From NCBI GenBank assembly GCA_017795045.1, contig CP051244.1, positions 2,307,021-2,352,768 of the forward strand: 45,748 nucleotides of DNA, given 5' to 3'. The notes under the pieces are model-generated. The model was not told the origin of the DNA. It worked only from the letters and a program-made list of their open reading frames with translations, and searched no databases. Positions 34,414-42,797 of this stretch are shown here, in pieces (positions within the stretch are counted from its first letter, which is position 1; each line of letters starts with the position of its first letter). The DNA is from Allomuricauda sp. (GTDB lineage Bacteria; Bacteroidota; Bacteroidia; Flavobacteriales; Flavobacteriaceae). Made by a program: the position numbers and the translations under genes.

Positions 34414-35736
34414 ATGGGTAAATTGCATGTGTTTTTTTACTTATTTCGCAATATGCTGACAAAGAGAAACGTATATGTTGTTGTTTTTGTGGTCTCTGTC
34501 ATTGGACTTTTAGTGGTACAGTATCAATATTTGAAGGTAGGATTGGGGCTGGCCCGCGTACAGTTTTCAAAAAAAATAGACGAAGCAAGAAGCCATATCA
34601 ATGAAGAACTCTCCGAATTCAATACGCTGTCCTATACGCTTGCCAATGCCATAACCAAAGACACCTCTGAAGTGAAGATCGGTTTGGACAGCCTGGAAAG
34701 AGCCTCACAGTTTTACCTGAATGATTACATATCTTACCAACTTGGTGTATCTGGGATAGACGCTCCTTTTACTTTTGCATTGTACGCTAGGGATTCCACG
34801 CAATACCTTACCTCTCAAAAGCCACATCTAAGAGGTAAGGACATACTTACCTATCCTATAAAGATTGAAGGGTACCTTCCAGAACACCTACAAAAGGAAG
34901 TAATATTGGAACTGGGCTTTGAGGATATCAACACGTATTTTTACCGTCAGCTGAATGGTCTTACCATTCCAGGGCTATTGTTTCTTTTGGCCATTATAGT
35001 GGTAGTGTTTTGGGTGTTACGATCTTTTTATTGGCAGAGCAGTATAATCACCACTACCAACGATTTTATAAACAATCTTACCCATGAACTCAAGACCCCG
35101 GTATTTTCCATAGGCTTGGCGAGCAAAATATTGGAGGATGGACTTACGGAGGATAAAAAACCGGTCCTGGAACTTATTCGTAGGGAAACGGATAGGCTCA
35201 AGCAACATATAGACAAGGTCTTGGAGTTGGCCAGCTTGGAATCGGGAAAAAAACTGATGCAGTTCACCGAATTGGATTTTAGGCCAGAGCTCAATCGGAT
35301 CTGCGAGGATTTTAAAATGCTTTCACAGTATGAGAACACGGATTTTGAATATCAACTGGAGGAAGGTCCCTATCACATGCGCTTGGAAAAGTTCCACTTG
35401 GAAAACGCCATTCTCAATCTATTGGAAAACGCCAAAAAGTATTCAGACGACCCCAAAATACGGTTAAAGGCCAGTGTACATCGTGGAAAGTTGATCATTG
35501 CCATTTCAGACAATGGACAGGGCATTTCCGAAAAGGAAAGAAAACGGATTTTTAGAAAATACTATAGGGTGCAAAATGGTGGCCTGCATAAGGTAAAGGG
35601 GCATGGTATTGGTTTGTCTTATGTGCAAAAAATTGTGAGGATGCACCATGGCCATATTAAAGTGGATAGTGAATTGGGAAAGGGGACTACGTTCACGCTT
35701 TCTTTTAACCTGACAAAAAATGGACAACACGTATAA
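34414..35736 (+). CDS. Membrane sensor histidine kinase
   Basis: The frame gives 440 aa; the ATG at 34453 (MLTKRNVYVVVFVV, 427 aa) is an equally good start. Membrane helices at ~20-38 and ~184-203 enclose a ~145-residue periplasmic sensor region with no recognised fold. The dimerisation box NLTHELKTPVFSIGLA carries the phospho-accepting H224. The ATPase domain has ENAILNLLENAKKYS (N box), ISDNGQGI (G1) and GHGIGLSYVQKIV (G2). It phosphorylates the OmpR-type regulator encoded next, whose start overlaps its end by 17 bp. The signal is unknown; closeness to the polysaccharide export genes hints at envelope or polymer sensing. Confidence 0.93.
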   Translation: MGKLHVFFYLFRNMLTKRNVYVVVFVVSVIGLLVVQYQYLKVGLGLARVQFSKKIDEARSHINEELSEFNTLSYTLANAITKDTSEVKIGLDSLERASQFYLNDYISYQLGVSGIDAPFTFALYARDSTQYLTSQKPHLRGKDILTYPIKIEGYLPEHLQKEVILELGFEDINTYFYRQLNGLTIPGLLFLLAIIVVVFWVLRSFYWQSSIITTTNDFINNLTHELKTPVFSIGLASKILEDGLTEDKKPVLELIRRETDRLKQHIDKVLELASLESGKKLMQFTELDFRPELNRICEDFKMLSQYENTDFEYQLEEGPYHMRLEKFHLENAILNLLENAKKYSDDPKIRLKASVHRGKLIIAISDNGQGISEKERKRIFRKYYRVQNGGLHKVKGHGIGLSYVQKIVRMHHGHIKVDSELGKGTTFTLSFNLTKNGQHV

Positions 35737-36424
35737 ATTGATTTTGGTGGAAGACGATGCTTCCTTGGGGTATCTGCTTTCGGAGTACTTGGGAATGAAA
35801 GGCTTTGCGGTATCATGGGCCAAGGATGCCAAAGATGCACTCTTAAAAGTCAACGCCAATGTGTTTGATCTTGCCATTTTGGATGTAATGTTGCCAGATA
35901 TGGATGGTTTTGAACTATCCCAAAAAATTAAGAGCATAAACCCCCAGCTTCCATTTATTTTTCTAACCGCACGATCCTTAAAAATAGATGTGTTGAAAGG
36001 GTTTTCCCTTGGGGCCGTGGATTATTTGAAGAAACCCATTGATGAAGAGGAACTGGTGGTGCGGATCCATGCACTTTTATCCCGTTTGTCGAACACCCAA
36101 CCAGAGGAAGGACAAGTATCCAGCTATCAAATAGGCGATTATATCTTGGATACGGATAGATTTGGCCTGAGATATAAAGATGAGGAGATAAAACTTACCG
36201 GAAAGGAATTTGACCTTCTATCGTTACTGGCAGTGAACATGAACCAACTTTGCACGCACAAGGAAATCCTGACCACCATTTGGGATAAGAATGATTACTT
36301 TAACAAGAAGAGTCTCAACGTTTTCATTTCGCATTTGCGAAAACATTTGTCCAAAGATTCCAGAATAAGTATTGTGAATGTAAATAGGAGGGGGTTCATG
36401 CTCCGTGTGGAAGAAAGGAAATAA
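35720..36424 (+). CDS. OmpR/PhoB-family response regulator
   Basis: The protein has 234 aa. The receiver domain (residues 5-120) has the acidic pair E11-D12-D13, phospho-acceptor D55 (LAILDVMLPD), T83 and K105 (DYLKKP). The winged-helix DNA-binding domain (~135-232) shows IKLTGKEFDLLSLLA and NVFISHLRKHL...VNVNRRGFML. It is translated from inside the end of the kinase gene and should be activated by it. The 11-bp-period repeat upstream of the kinase is a likely autoregulatory site. Confidence 0.95.
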   Translation: MDNTYKLILVEDDASLGYLLSEYLGMKGFAVSWAKDAKDALLKVNANVFDLAILDVMLPDMDGFELSQKIKSINPQLPFIFLTARSLKIDVLKGFSLGAVDYLKKPIDEEELVVRIHALLSRLSNTQPEEGQVSSYQIGDYILDTDRFGLRYKDEEIKLTGKEFDLLSLLAVNMNQLCTHKEILTTIWDKNDYFNKKSLNVFISHLRKHLSKDSRISIVNVNRRGFMLRVEERK

Positions 36425-36496
36425 TCTTTTCGATTTAAACACATGGCCTGGTTTTTGTGGATTTTTCTGGATAATCCAACCAACTATTTTAGTTAA

Positions 36497-36739
36497 ATGT
36501 TTAAATTTTTACGCAGCGAATCAAAAAAAACGCCATTGGTCCATTTGGATGAACTTTTTAAGCAAACCATTTCCAAGTTGCCGGTCAATGAGCAAATTGC
36601 CTATTGCCAAAGACTTATAGAAAGTTCCAAATACCAGTTGACACAGCAATGCCCCAAAAAGGATTCAACATATTTAAAGGGGCTGATTTTGGCGGCAGAC
36701 CATGAAATCCAGAAATTAAGCTCAATAACGACTGATTGA
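36497..36739 (+). CDS. Small helical protein of unknown function
   Basis: The protein has 80 aa; no family recognised. It is charged and predicted mostly helical (VHLDELFKQTISKLPVNEQIAYCQRLIESSKYQL), without a signal peptide or membrane segment. Two Cys residues (in AYCQR and QQCPKK) are the only notable side chains. It lies 72 bp after the OmpR-type regulator and 73 bp before the soluble histidine kinase in the same direction, so it may be co-transcribed with the kinase/activator pair and act as an accessory protein; this is inference from position. Confidence 0.55.
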   Translation: MFKFLRSESKKTPLVHLDELFKQTISKLPVNEQIAYCQRLIESSKYQLTQQCPKKDSTYLKGLILAADHEIQKLSSITTD

Positions 36740-36812
36740 GCTGTACTGCCGTTTATTGTACACTTCCAATTTGTAGATAGGAAATTAGTAATTTGCAAGC
36801 AAAGAGAAAGCT

Positions 36813-37904
36813 TTGCATACTGCTGAAGAAAAATTACGGGAACGAATCAAGGAATTGACCTGCTTGTATGAGGTGACGTCTTTGATCGTAAATTGTGACT
36901 ATGAGCAAATTGAAGAGGTGTTGCGGGCAATAGCCCATTGTCTTCAACGTGCCTGGCAATATGATGCCGATGCCCTTGTGGAGTTACAAACTTCCTCGTT
37001 GAACATAAAAACGGATGAAGAAATGGGAAAATGTGTTTTTCTGCAGTCCTCCATCAAGGTTTTTAATGAGCAGGAAGGTTATATCAGGGTAGGGTACCCC
37101 TCATCCAAGTACACACAGTCCGATTTTCTAATAGAGGAACAGCGGCTTTTGGACAATGTATGTCTTGAAGTGGGAAACCTCTTGGAGCGTAAGGAAATTA
37201 AGGAAAATCAAGTGGATATCCGCAGACAGGTGGAGCAGGCAGATCGGTTGCGTATCCTAGGCGAGATCACGGCCGGAATTGCCCATGAGCTGAATACACC
37301 TTTGGCAAATATTTTAGGCTTTGCCGAATTGTTACGTGAACGGATTGAAGGAGACTCCGATGCAGAAAAGGATTTGGACAAAATCATTTCCAACGCCATA
37401 TTCTCAAGGGAAGTGGTCAAGAAGCTGATGTTTTTTGCCTGCGAAATGCCCCAAGAGAGGGCCAGCGTCAATATAGTGCCCATTATTAAGGATGCCATTG
37501 ACCTTTTACGTACCACGCTCAGTAGAAATGAAGTGAGTTGCGAATTGGAGGTCGGACAAGAAGACATCACCCTAAAGATTGATAAGATCCAGTTGACCCA
37601 GGTACTTTTCAACCTTATAGTGAATGCCCTGTACTTTTCTCCACCCAAGGGTAAGATAGTGGTAGCGGTCTGCGAACATAAAGAAACGGTTGTCCTTAAA
37701 ATTTCGGATGAGGGAGTCGGTATACCTCTAGACATCGCAAATAAAGTGTTCGACCCCTTTTTTACGACCAAACCCGTGGGAGAGGGTAGCGGATTGGGAT
37801 TAAGCGTGGTGCACGGTATTGTAAAGAGCCATCAAGGCACCATAAAACATATGCCCAATAGCCCTAGCGGTACTATCTTTACCATAGAATTTCCCAAACT
37901 ATAA
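36813..37904 (+). CDS. Soluble NtrB-like histidine kinase with N-terminal sensor domain
   Basis: The protein has 363 aa from a TTG start at 36813 (an in-frame TAA lies at 36789-36791 and no ATG occurs near the start; AAAGAGAAAG precedes it). Residues 1-130 look like a GAF-type sensor (ELTCLYEVTSLIVNCD...RVGYPSSKY...FLIEEQRLLDNVC). HisKA: LGEITAGIAHELNTPLANIL with H158. HATPase: LFNLIVNALYFSPP, ISDEGVGIP, FDPFFTTKPVGEGSGLGLSVV. No membrane segment is visible, so it senses an internal signal. The sequence order and style match kinases that pair with sigma-54 activators, and such an activator is encoded 11 bp downstream. Confidence 0.9.
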   Translation: MHTAEEKLRERIKELTCLYEVTSLIVNCDYEQIEEVLRAIAHCLQRAWQYDADALVELQTSSLNIKTDEEMGKCVFLQSSIKVFNEQEGYIRVGYPSSKYTQSDFLIEEQRLLDNVCLEVGNLLERKEIKENQVDIRRQVEQADRLRILGEITAGIAHELNTPLANILGFAELLRERIEGDSDAEKDLDKIISNAIFSREVVKKLMFFACEMPQERASVNIVPIIKDAIDLLRTTLSRNEVSCELEVGQEDITLKIDKIQLTQVLFNLIVNALYFSPPKGKIVVAVCEHKETVVLKISDEGVGIPLDIANKVFDPFFTTKPVGEGSGLGLSVVHGIVKSHQGTIKHMPNSPSGTIFTIEFPKL

Positions 37905-37915
37905 AAAAAATCAGG

Positions 37916-39235
37916 ATGTTGAAGAAGGAAAATATACTGTTGGTAGATGATGATATACAGATTTTGGAGCTGCTGCAACGGCATTTAACTTCCATGCACT
38001 ACCATACCTATAGCGCTGTTTCGGTCAAGGAAGCACTGTACATATTAAAAGATACGGCAATTGACCTCTTGATCACCGACATCAACATGCCGGATATCAA
38101 TGGCATTCAATTGATCAAATATATGGCAGAGCATTACCCGGATATTCCCAAACTGGTGGTTACCGGTTTTCCATCCATTGATGATGCCATGAGCGTTATA
38201 AAATCCGGGGCCACCGAATATATTACAAAGCCCTTTACGAAATCGGAATTGGCCGATGCCGTGCAAAAATCCTTGGAGTGTATCCAACAGCGAAAATCAA
38301 AAGGGAAGGAGCCTTCAAAGATGCAGCAAGGGTACGGGGAAATGATAGGCACTTCAGAGGCGTTTAAAGAGGTTGTGGAGATCATTGAGCGCGTAAAGGA
38401 CAACCACGCCACCATTTTGGTCCAAGGTGAAAGCGGGACGGGAAAGGAGCTCGTGGCCCGTTCCATCCATTATTCGGGCAAGTTTGCAAGAGCGCCCTTT
38501 ATTGCTGTCAACTGTGGGGCCATTCCCGAAAACCTTCTTGAAGCCGAACTTTTTGGATACACCAAAGGCGCATTTACCGGGGCCTTTGAAACCCGTAATG
38601 GTTTTTTTCAGGCGGCCAATAATGGCACCATTTTTTTGGATGAAATTGGTAATGCCTCTTTGGCCGTTCAAGGGAAGTTGCTAAGGGTTTTGCAGGAAAA
38701 GGAAGTTACCAAAGTAGGCTCACAAAAGTCTGAAAAACTTAATGTACGTGTCATTGCTGCCACCAACAGTAGTTTGACCGAGCTTATTGAAAAGAAACTT
38801 TTCAGGGAAGATCTGTATTATAGGCTTACGGTGGTCTCCATATCCGTTCCCCCTCTTAGGGAGAGGATTTCAGATATTCCTATGTTGGTGTCCAAGTTTC
38901 TTCAGAAGTATGGAGTGGAGTATAAGGACCGATTGGTGGGAATAGCCCCAGATGCTCTGGAAGTATTGGAGCGCTATTCATGGCCCGGAAATATCAGGGA
39001 GCTTGAAAATGTGATCCAAAGAGCTGTTATTATGAGTGATGGCCAAGTGACCGTAAAGCATTTACCGGAACAGGTGAAATTTCAAATAGATTTTCCGGAG
39101 CAGGCCTTGAAACCACTCAAACAGATAGAAAAGGAATATATAGAAAAGGTACTTGCAGCTACTGGGAACAACAAGACAAAGGCGGCTGAAATTCTCCAAA
39201 TTGACCGTAAGACCCTTCGGGAAAAATTAAAATAG
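37916..39235 (+). CDS. NtrC-family sigma-54-dependent response regulator
   Basis: The protein has 439 aa. The receiver domain has D11-D12-D13 and phospho-acceptor D55 (LLITDINMPD). The AAA+ domain shows Walker A GESGTGKE (~170), the sigma-54-contacting GAFTGA loop (~218) within GYTKGAFTGAFETRNGFF, Walker B GTIFLDEIGNAS, the arginine-finger region FREDLYYRL and WPGNIRELENVIQRAV. A Fis-type helix-turn-helix (GNNKTKAAEILQIDRKTLREKL) ends the protein. It should open sigma-54 promoters when phosphorylated by the kinase encoded just upstream. A matching promoter with an adjacent palindrome lies immediately downstream. Confidence 0.95.
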   Translation: MLKKENILLVDDDIQILELLQRHLTSMHYHTYSAVSVKEALYILKDTAIDLLITDINMPDINGIQLIKYMAEHYPDIPKLVVTGFPSIDDAMSVIKSGATEYITKPFTKSELADAVQKSLECIQQRKSKGKEPSKMQQGYGEMIGTSEAFKEVVEIIERVKDNHATILVQGESGTGKELVARSIHYSGKFARAPFIAVNCGAIPENLLEAELFGYTKGAFTGAFETRNGFFQAANNGTIFLDEIGNASLAVQGKLLRVLQEKEVTKVGSQKSEKLNVRVIAATNSSLTELIEKKLFREDLYYRLTVVSISVPPLRERISDIPMLVSKFLQKYGVEYKDRLVGIAPDALEVLERYSWPGNIRELENVIQRAVIMSDGQVTVKHLPEQVKFQIDFPEQALKPLKQIEKEYIEKVLAATGNNKTKAAEILQIDRKTLREKLK

Positions 39236-39256
39236 AGGCGAGGAGAAATGTACCGT

Positions 39257-39275
39257 GTGGGTAAAAATTACCCAC
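39257..39275. promoter_or_regulatory. Perfect palindrome, candidate enhancer site for the sigma-54 activator
   Basis: GTGGGTAA-AAA-TTACCCAC: 8-bp perfect arms around a 3-bp centre, 22 bp after the activator stop and about 90 bp upstream of the sigma-54 -24 element, the usual enhancer distance. No T run follows, so it is not a good terminator. Confidence 0.6.
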
Positions 39276-39300
39276 GACCTAATTATTGATTTTCAAAAGA

Positions 39301-39315
39301 ATTATTCGTAATAAT
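39301..39315. promoter_or_regulatory. Second palindrome upstream of the sigma-54 promoter
   Basis: ATTATT-CGT-AATAAT: 6-bp perfect arms with a 3-bp centre, the same spacing as the palindrome at 39257-39275 with centres 42 bp apart (four helical turns). AT-rich, so chance is possible. Confidence 0.35.
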
Positions 39316-39361
39316 CTATTTTCAATTATTTATTGGTCGTCATGGTGATTGTGGCATTTTA

Positions 39362-39376
39362 GGCACGCGCTTTGCT
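39362..39376 (+). promoter_or_regulatory. Sigma-54 (-24/-12) promoter
   Basis: GGCAC-GCGCT-TTGCT fits the TGGCAC-N5-TTGCW consensus except for the leading T (A here). The invariant GG (39362-39363) and GC (39374-39375) have the required spacing. Transcription should start near 39387, upstream of the small secreted protein at 39446. Confidence 0.75.
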
Positions 39377-39445
39377 TATGTCTGAAGACATTCCCATATG
39401 AACATGAAGCGGAGACGAAGTCATATGGTAACTCAATTAATTGCT

Positions 39446-39805
39446 ATGAAAAAATACATTTTTACATTGATGTTTTCAGTATTTGCCCTTGGGCTTCAGG
39501 CCCAAAACTTGAATGAGGGTGAGATTGCCATTGGGGATATTCTTGAGGTTGGAAAACCGGAATCCACCCAGTACGAGCATATTGAATTTCCCAAGCCCAA
39601 TTTTATCATTAAACGAGGTGGATTGGCCAACTACAAAAGGGTAGAGGGGAACAAGGTTGTGGTTACTTCCATTAAGGAGAAAAAGGATGGATCAGTACGG
39701 ATAAAAATAAAAAAGACCGATGGCAGTCGTTTTTTTGGCAGTCATTGGCAAGTAGCTGCCAATATTAAGGAAGCATTGGAGTCTGGCGAGCTTAGAAGAA
39801 TCTAG
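39446..39805 (+). CDS. Small secreted protein under a sigma-54 promoter, unknown function
   Basis: The protein has 119 aa from ATG 39446; the frame extends to an ATG at 39398, but the downstream start opens directly with a signal peptide (MKKYIFTLMFSVFALGLQAQ) and is preferred. The mature part (~100 aa) has alternating beta-prone segments (FIIKRGGLANYKRVEGNKVV, VTSIKEKKDGSVRIKIKKTD, SRFFGSHWQV) and may be a small beta barrel. I recognise no family. A consensus-like sigma-54 promoter 70-85 bp upstream and the neighbouring activator gene suggest it is a target, perhaps the main one, of that system. Confidence 0.75.
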   Translation: MKKYIFTLMFSVFALGLQAQNLNEGEIAIGDILEVGKPESTQYEHIEFPKPNFIIKRGGLANYKRVEGNKVVVTSIKEKKDGSVRIKIKKTDGSRFFGSHWQVAANIKEALESGELRRI

Positions 39806-39824
39806 TTTATTGATTGATGTGTTG

Positions 39825-39878
39825 TGCCCGACCCTGTTTCTCATTTGTTTGCTTTAAAGGTTAGTTACTGGGGTCGGG
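39825..39878. terminator. Possible long-loop bidirectional terminator
   Basis: GCCCGACCC (39825-39833) and GGGTCGGGC (39870-39878) are perfect 9-bp arms separated by 36 nt and followed by TTTTC. The second arm lies in the last codons of the convergent minus-strand gene. The long loop makes function uncertain. Confidence 0.4.
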
Positions 39879-42656
39879 CTTTTCATTGAATCCATTTTTT
39901 TCTTCCACCACATATTCTTTTGTTGCATAACCCAAGTGGCCATCTTCCGAAATGGCCTCCACAATGATTACGTACTCTCCCAATATATCCCCATTATAGA
40001 AACTACTGGACGCTTTCTGTGTTTGGTCCATAAAAATATCGGGTTGCCAATGTATTACCGATCGTAGGTCTGGTTTATCCTCTTGGGATGGAACGGGTTT
40101 GTCATATTTTGGGGCATAAAATTCTTTCACGGGTGAATATAGGGGTATCGAGGCCTTGAGGGTTCCCGGTTCTGGCCGGATAGGAGCCTGAACACCCACA
40201 CCACCTTTGGTGGTTATGGAAATGATATGGCCCAAAGATGGTATTTCAAATAAGTCGGCCTGGGGAAATACAGTGAGGTACCGGGACTTGAAAAACTTGG
40301 CGTATTTTATGAGTTCCACGCGTTCCACTATCTCTGGGGACATGCTGGGGACATATTCGTAAAGATGGCTTTCCAGCAATTTTCCATCTACCATCAATAA
40401 AGTAGCTTCCCTGCTACCGCCCCTTACGTGGGCCAACATAAACCCGTCCGGGAATCGCTCTATGGCTATTTGATCACCATAGTTGAACAAAAGGATGCTA
40501 TACAATCCATACGACCATTCTTTTTCTTTGTCCCGTATATCGTCACCGGGGATGATCACATCCGGATCTCCATATTTTTCATAAAGTTTTGCCCGCTCGG
40601 GTGTTAGGAAATGATCTGAAACCACCACTTCGTCCAATTGGGTAACACCATAAAGGGAGTCAAATACCATCTCGGTGCGAAGTCTTTCTTTCCCAGCCTC
40701 TACTACGGCTTTGACCACGGTGTCCGATTCACGGATAATGGGTTTCTGTCTGTAGGCAACCTTCAGCTGACTTATGGTGTCCAAACGTATATTGTGGTTG
40801 GATTTCGTTCCCTTGGGGTCCACAGAGCTTAATAAATACGGCATATCGGGACCGTAATCGTCATCCAATACAAAACCGAATCGACCTAAACTATCTGCTG
40901 CCGTAGTGTAAAACTTGGTTTCCCTTCCAAAAGTGGCCAGACTTACATTTATATTTGGCGATGTGTTTGATTTGTTTCGCAAAACTTGAACAGCCCCATT
41001 GATTTCCAAGCCTTTTTCTGGCCAATAAAAAATATGGCCCTTCCGTTTTACGGGGTATAGGTAATTTCTCCAACCTTGGGTGAGCAATAGTGCATCCAAA
41101 GCCTCAAAACGTTTAGGGGTTTGAGCCCTAAAATAATAATCCGGGTCTTCTATTTCACCTCGAATCTCCGAATCCAATAGGAGATAGGAACGGATGGTAT
41201 TGATGGATTCTGGTTGAAAGTGTGCTTTGTTCAGGACAAGGACCGATAAGCTGGCTCTCTTGGATTGGGATGCTGGTCCAATAATATGCAGGTCCAATTG
41301 GGTCTTTTCCCTACGACTATATACGTTTTTATCTGTCTGGATTGAAATGTCCAAAGCTTCCTCATCTTTATGATTAAAGAAAAGTCGTTCGGCAATAGGT
41401 CGTTTTTCCTGATCCAGTAGGGTAAATACCAAAATCCCAGCTGGAAGTTCATCAGATGGCATGTCCTTCACCAGTTTTCCATTTTTTAACGGGCCTTCCA
41501 ATAAAAAATAGTCTTTTCCCCTGCAGGCAACCTTGATATAAACTTGTCCTTTCAAGCTGTTGGAGGAAATACGGGTCCAGATTTTTTCCCCTACGCGGGA
41601 TACGGATAGGATACTGCCTTCCGGGGATACTTTGGGCAATGGATAGATATGGGTGGTTGTTCCAGTGGAATCATTGGGTTCCGAAACTTTGGCATAATAG
41701 GTTCTGGCACTATCAGCCTGCATGGTAAAGGTTCCCATCCCTAGGTGATTGGTTGAAAAATCTATGATAGGTTGGGCTTTATCATCAAAAACAGTACCCT
41801 TTAGCGGGATTCCTTTGCTACCTATTCCAATGGCCTTGACACCTAATTTATTGAGGAAACCATGAACCAGTTGCCCGCTTTCGGGGAAAAACTGTAGATC
41901 AACGGGATTTTTCTTTAGGATGACAGTTTCCGATCGGTAAGAATCCGGGGTTTCTCCCACGGATAAAGTTACCCAATCCACATTTTTGGGAGTTTCATAG
42001 ATTAAGGTATAAACCCCGTTTTTCTTCTTTAGTTCCAGGGTATCCTTTCCCACTGCATAATTGAGATATATGGGAATCTGCTTTTCGTCTGAGGATTTGA
42101 TAGTGGAGGAGTTGATTTCTCCGATCAATAGAAATTTGCCCGATTCCAGTTCAGTGGTGGTTAATGTATGTAAGATGCCGTTGTTGGGTGGGGATTCGGG
42201 TGCTACGATGTTGATATAATCCTCAAAAACGAAATCATTGTCAAAATTTCTGTTCCATTGGGTATAGGCGCGAATGAGGTAACGTCCCACAGGGTAATTT
42301 TTACCCAGTTCAAAGGAACCATTGCCCAAGCCAGAGGCAAGTTTGGTCAATTTGTGTTCAATGACCTTTCCATTCGGGCCAATTAAATCAACATACAATA
42401 CTTGACTTGTTGTACTTGGTAAGTGGTTTTCAGAATCCACCACAATAGCTTTGAACCATATTCCCTGGTCCGTGGCATAGACACTAGAACCGAGTTGGAT
42501 ATAAATCTTTTCGGCCATAGAGACATTCAGTCGCTCATTGGTCTGAGAAATGGAAAGCAACGGGAATAAAAGAAGAATTATGAACGATCCATATAAGAAT
42601 GAGGTCCAAAAGGTTCGGACTGTCTTTTTAAGTTCACGTATTCTCTTTTTAGGCAA
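39861..42656 (-). CDS. Large secreted protein with macroglobulin-like and TonB-plug-like domains
   Basis: The protein has 931 aa. A long N terminus leads to a signal/anchor helix (~20-36; SFIILLLFPLLSISQ). Residues ~45-150 resemble the MG2 domain of alpha-2-macroglobulin-like proteins (EKIYIQLGSSVYATDQGIWFKA; PVGRYLIRAYTQW). Further beta-sandwich repeats follow (DLQFFPESGQLVHGFLNKLGVKA; SRREKTQLDLHI). Near ~670-850 is a TonB-receptor plug-like domain (LDEVVVSDH, RGGSREATLLMVDGK, IVERVELIKYAKFF, IISITTKGG) but no barrel. The same overall layout occurs in Bacteroidota proteins of unknown role; structural or partner-binding function at the outer membrane is possible. It is separated by 141 bp from mnmE upstream. 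Confidence 0.75.
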   Translation of the reverse strand: MPKKRIRELKKTVRTFWTSFLYGSFIILLLFPLLSISQTNERLNVSMAEKIYIQLGSSVYATDQGIWFKAIVVDSENHLPSTTSQVLYVDLIGPNGKVIEHKLTKLASGLGNGSFELGKNYPVGRYLIRAYTQWNRNFDNDFVFEDYINIVAPESPPNNGILHTLTTTELESGKFLLIGEINSSTIKSSDEKQIPIYLNYAVGKDTLELKKKNGVYTLIYETPKNVDWVTLSVGETPDSYRSETVILKKNPVDLQFFPESGQLVHGFLNKLGVKAIGIGSKGIPLKGTVFDDKAQPIIDFSTNHLGMGTFTMQADSARTYYAKVSEPNDSTGTTTHIYPLPKVSPEGSILSVSRVGEKIWTRISSNSLKGQVYIKVACRGKDYFLLEGPLKNGKLVKDMPSDELPAGILVFTLLDQEKRPIAERLFFNHKDEEALDISIQTDKNVYSRREKTQLDLHIIGPASQSKRASLSVLVLNKAHFQPESINTIRSYLLLDSEIRGEIEDPDYYFRAQTPKRFEALDALLLTQGWRNYLYPVKRKGHIFYWPEKGLEINGAVQVLRNKSNTSPNINVSLATFGRETKFYTTAADSLGRFGFVLDDDYGPDMPYLLSSVDPKGTKSNHNIRLDTISQLKVAYRQKPIIRESDTVVKAVVEAGKERLRTEMVFDSLYGVTQLDEVVVSDHFLTPERAKLYEKYGDPDVIIPGDDIRDKEKEWSYGLYSILLFNYGDQIAIERFPDGFMLAHVRGGSREATLLMVDGKLLESHLYEYVPSMSPEIVERVELIKYAKFFKSRYLTVFPQADLFEIPSLGHIISITTKGGVGVQAPIRPEPGTLKASIPLYSPVKEFYAPKYDKPVPSQEDKPDLRSVIHWQPDIFMDQTQKASSSFYNGDILGEYVIIVEAISEDGHLGYATKEYVVEEKNGFNEKPDPSN

Positions 42657-42761
42657 GATGCAAGCGATTTAAATTGTTGAAATTTGGATGCTTACACTAA
42701 AATAGGGATTTGTTTATGATTTTGGGCATAGTCAAACTTACGATGCTTGTATGGAGTCGAA

Positions 42762-42787
42762 CCTCTAATCTAATCTGAATTTAGAGG
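42762..42787. other. Hairpin in the mnmE downstream region
   Basis: CCTCTAA (42762-42768) and TTAGAGG (42781-42787) can pair with a 12-nt loop, just after the mnmE stop on the minus strand. There is no T run, so it is a weak terminator at best; an mRNA 3'-end stabiliser is another option. Confidence 0.35.
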
Positions 42788-42797
42788 CGTATGGGAT

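Noticed and set aside
38354..38671. 105-aa antisense frame across the AAA+ domain of the sigma-54 activator.
   Set aside because: It is a shadow of a strongly conserved coding region and shows no independent motif or start signal.
39257..39275. Palindrome read as the terminator of the activator gene.
   Set aside because: The stem has A/T-rich inner pairs and no following T run; position relative to the sigma-54 promoter fits an enhancer better.
42751..42776. Minus strand reads AGAGGTTCGACTCC, like a tRNA T-loop.
   Set aside because: The flanking bases do not form a T stem beyond two pairs, and no acceptor, D or anticodon arm can be built. Neither a tRNA nor a convincing attachment-site remnant.
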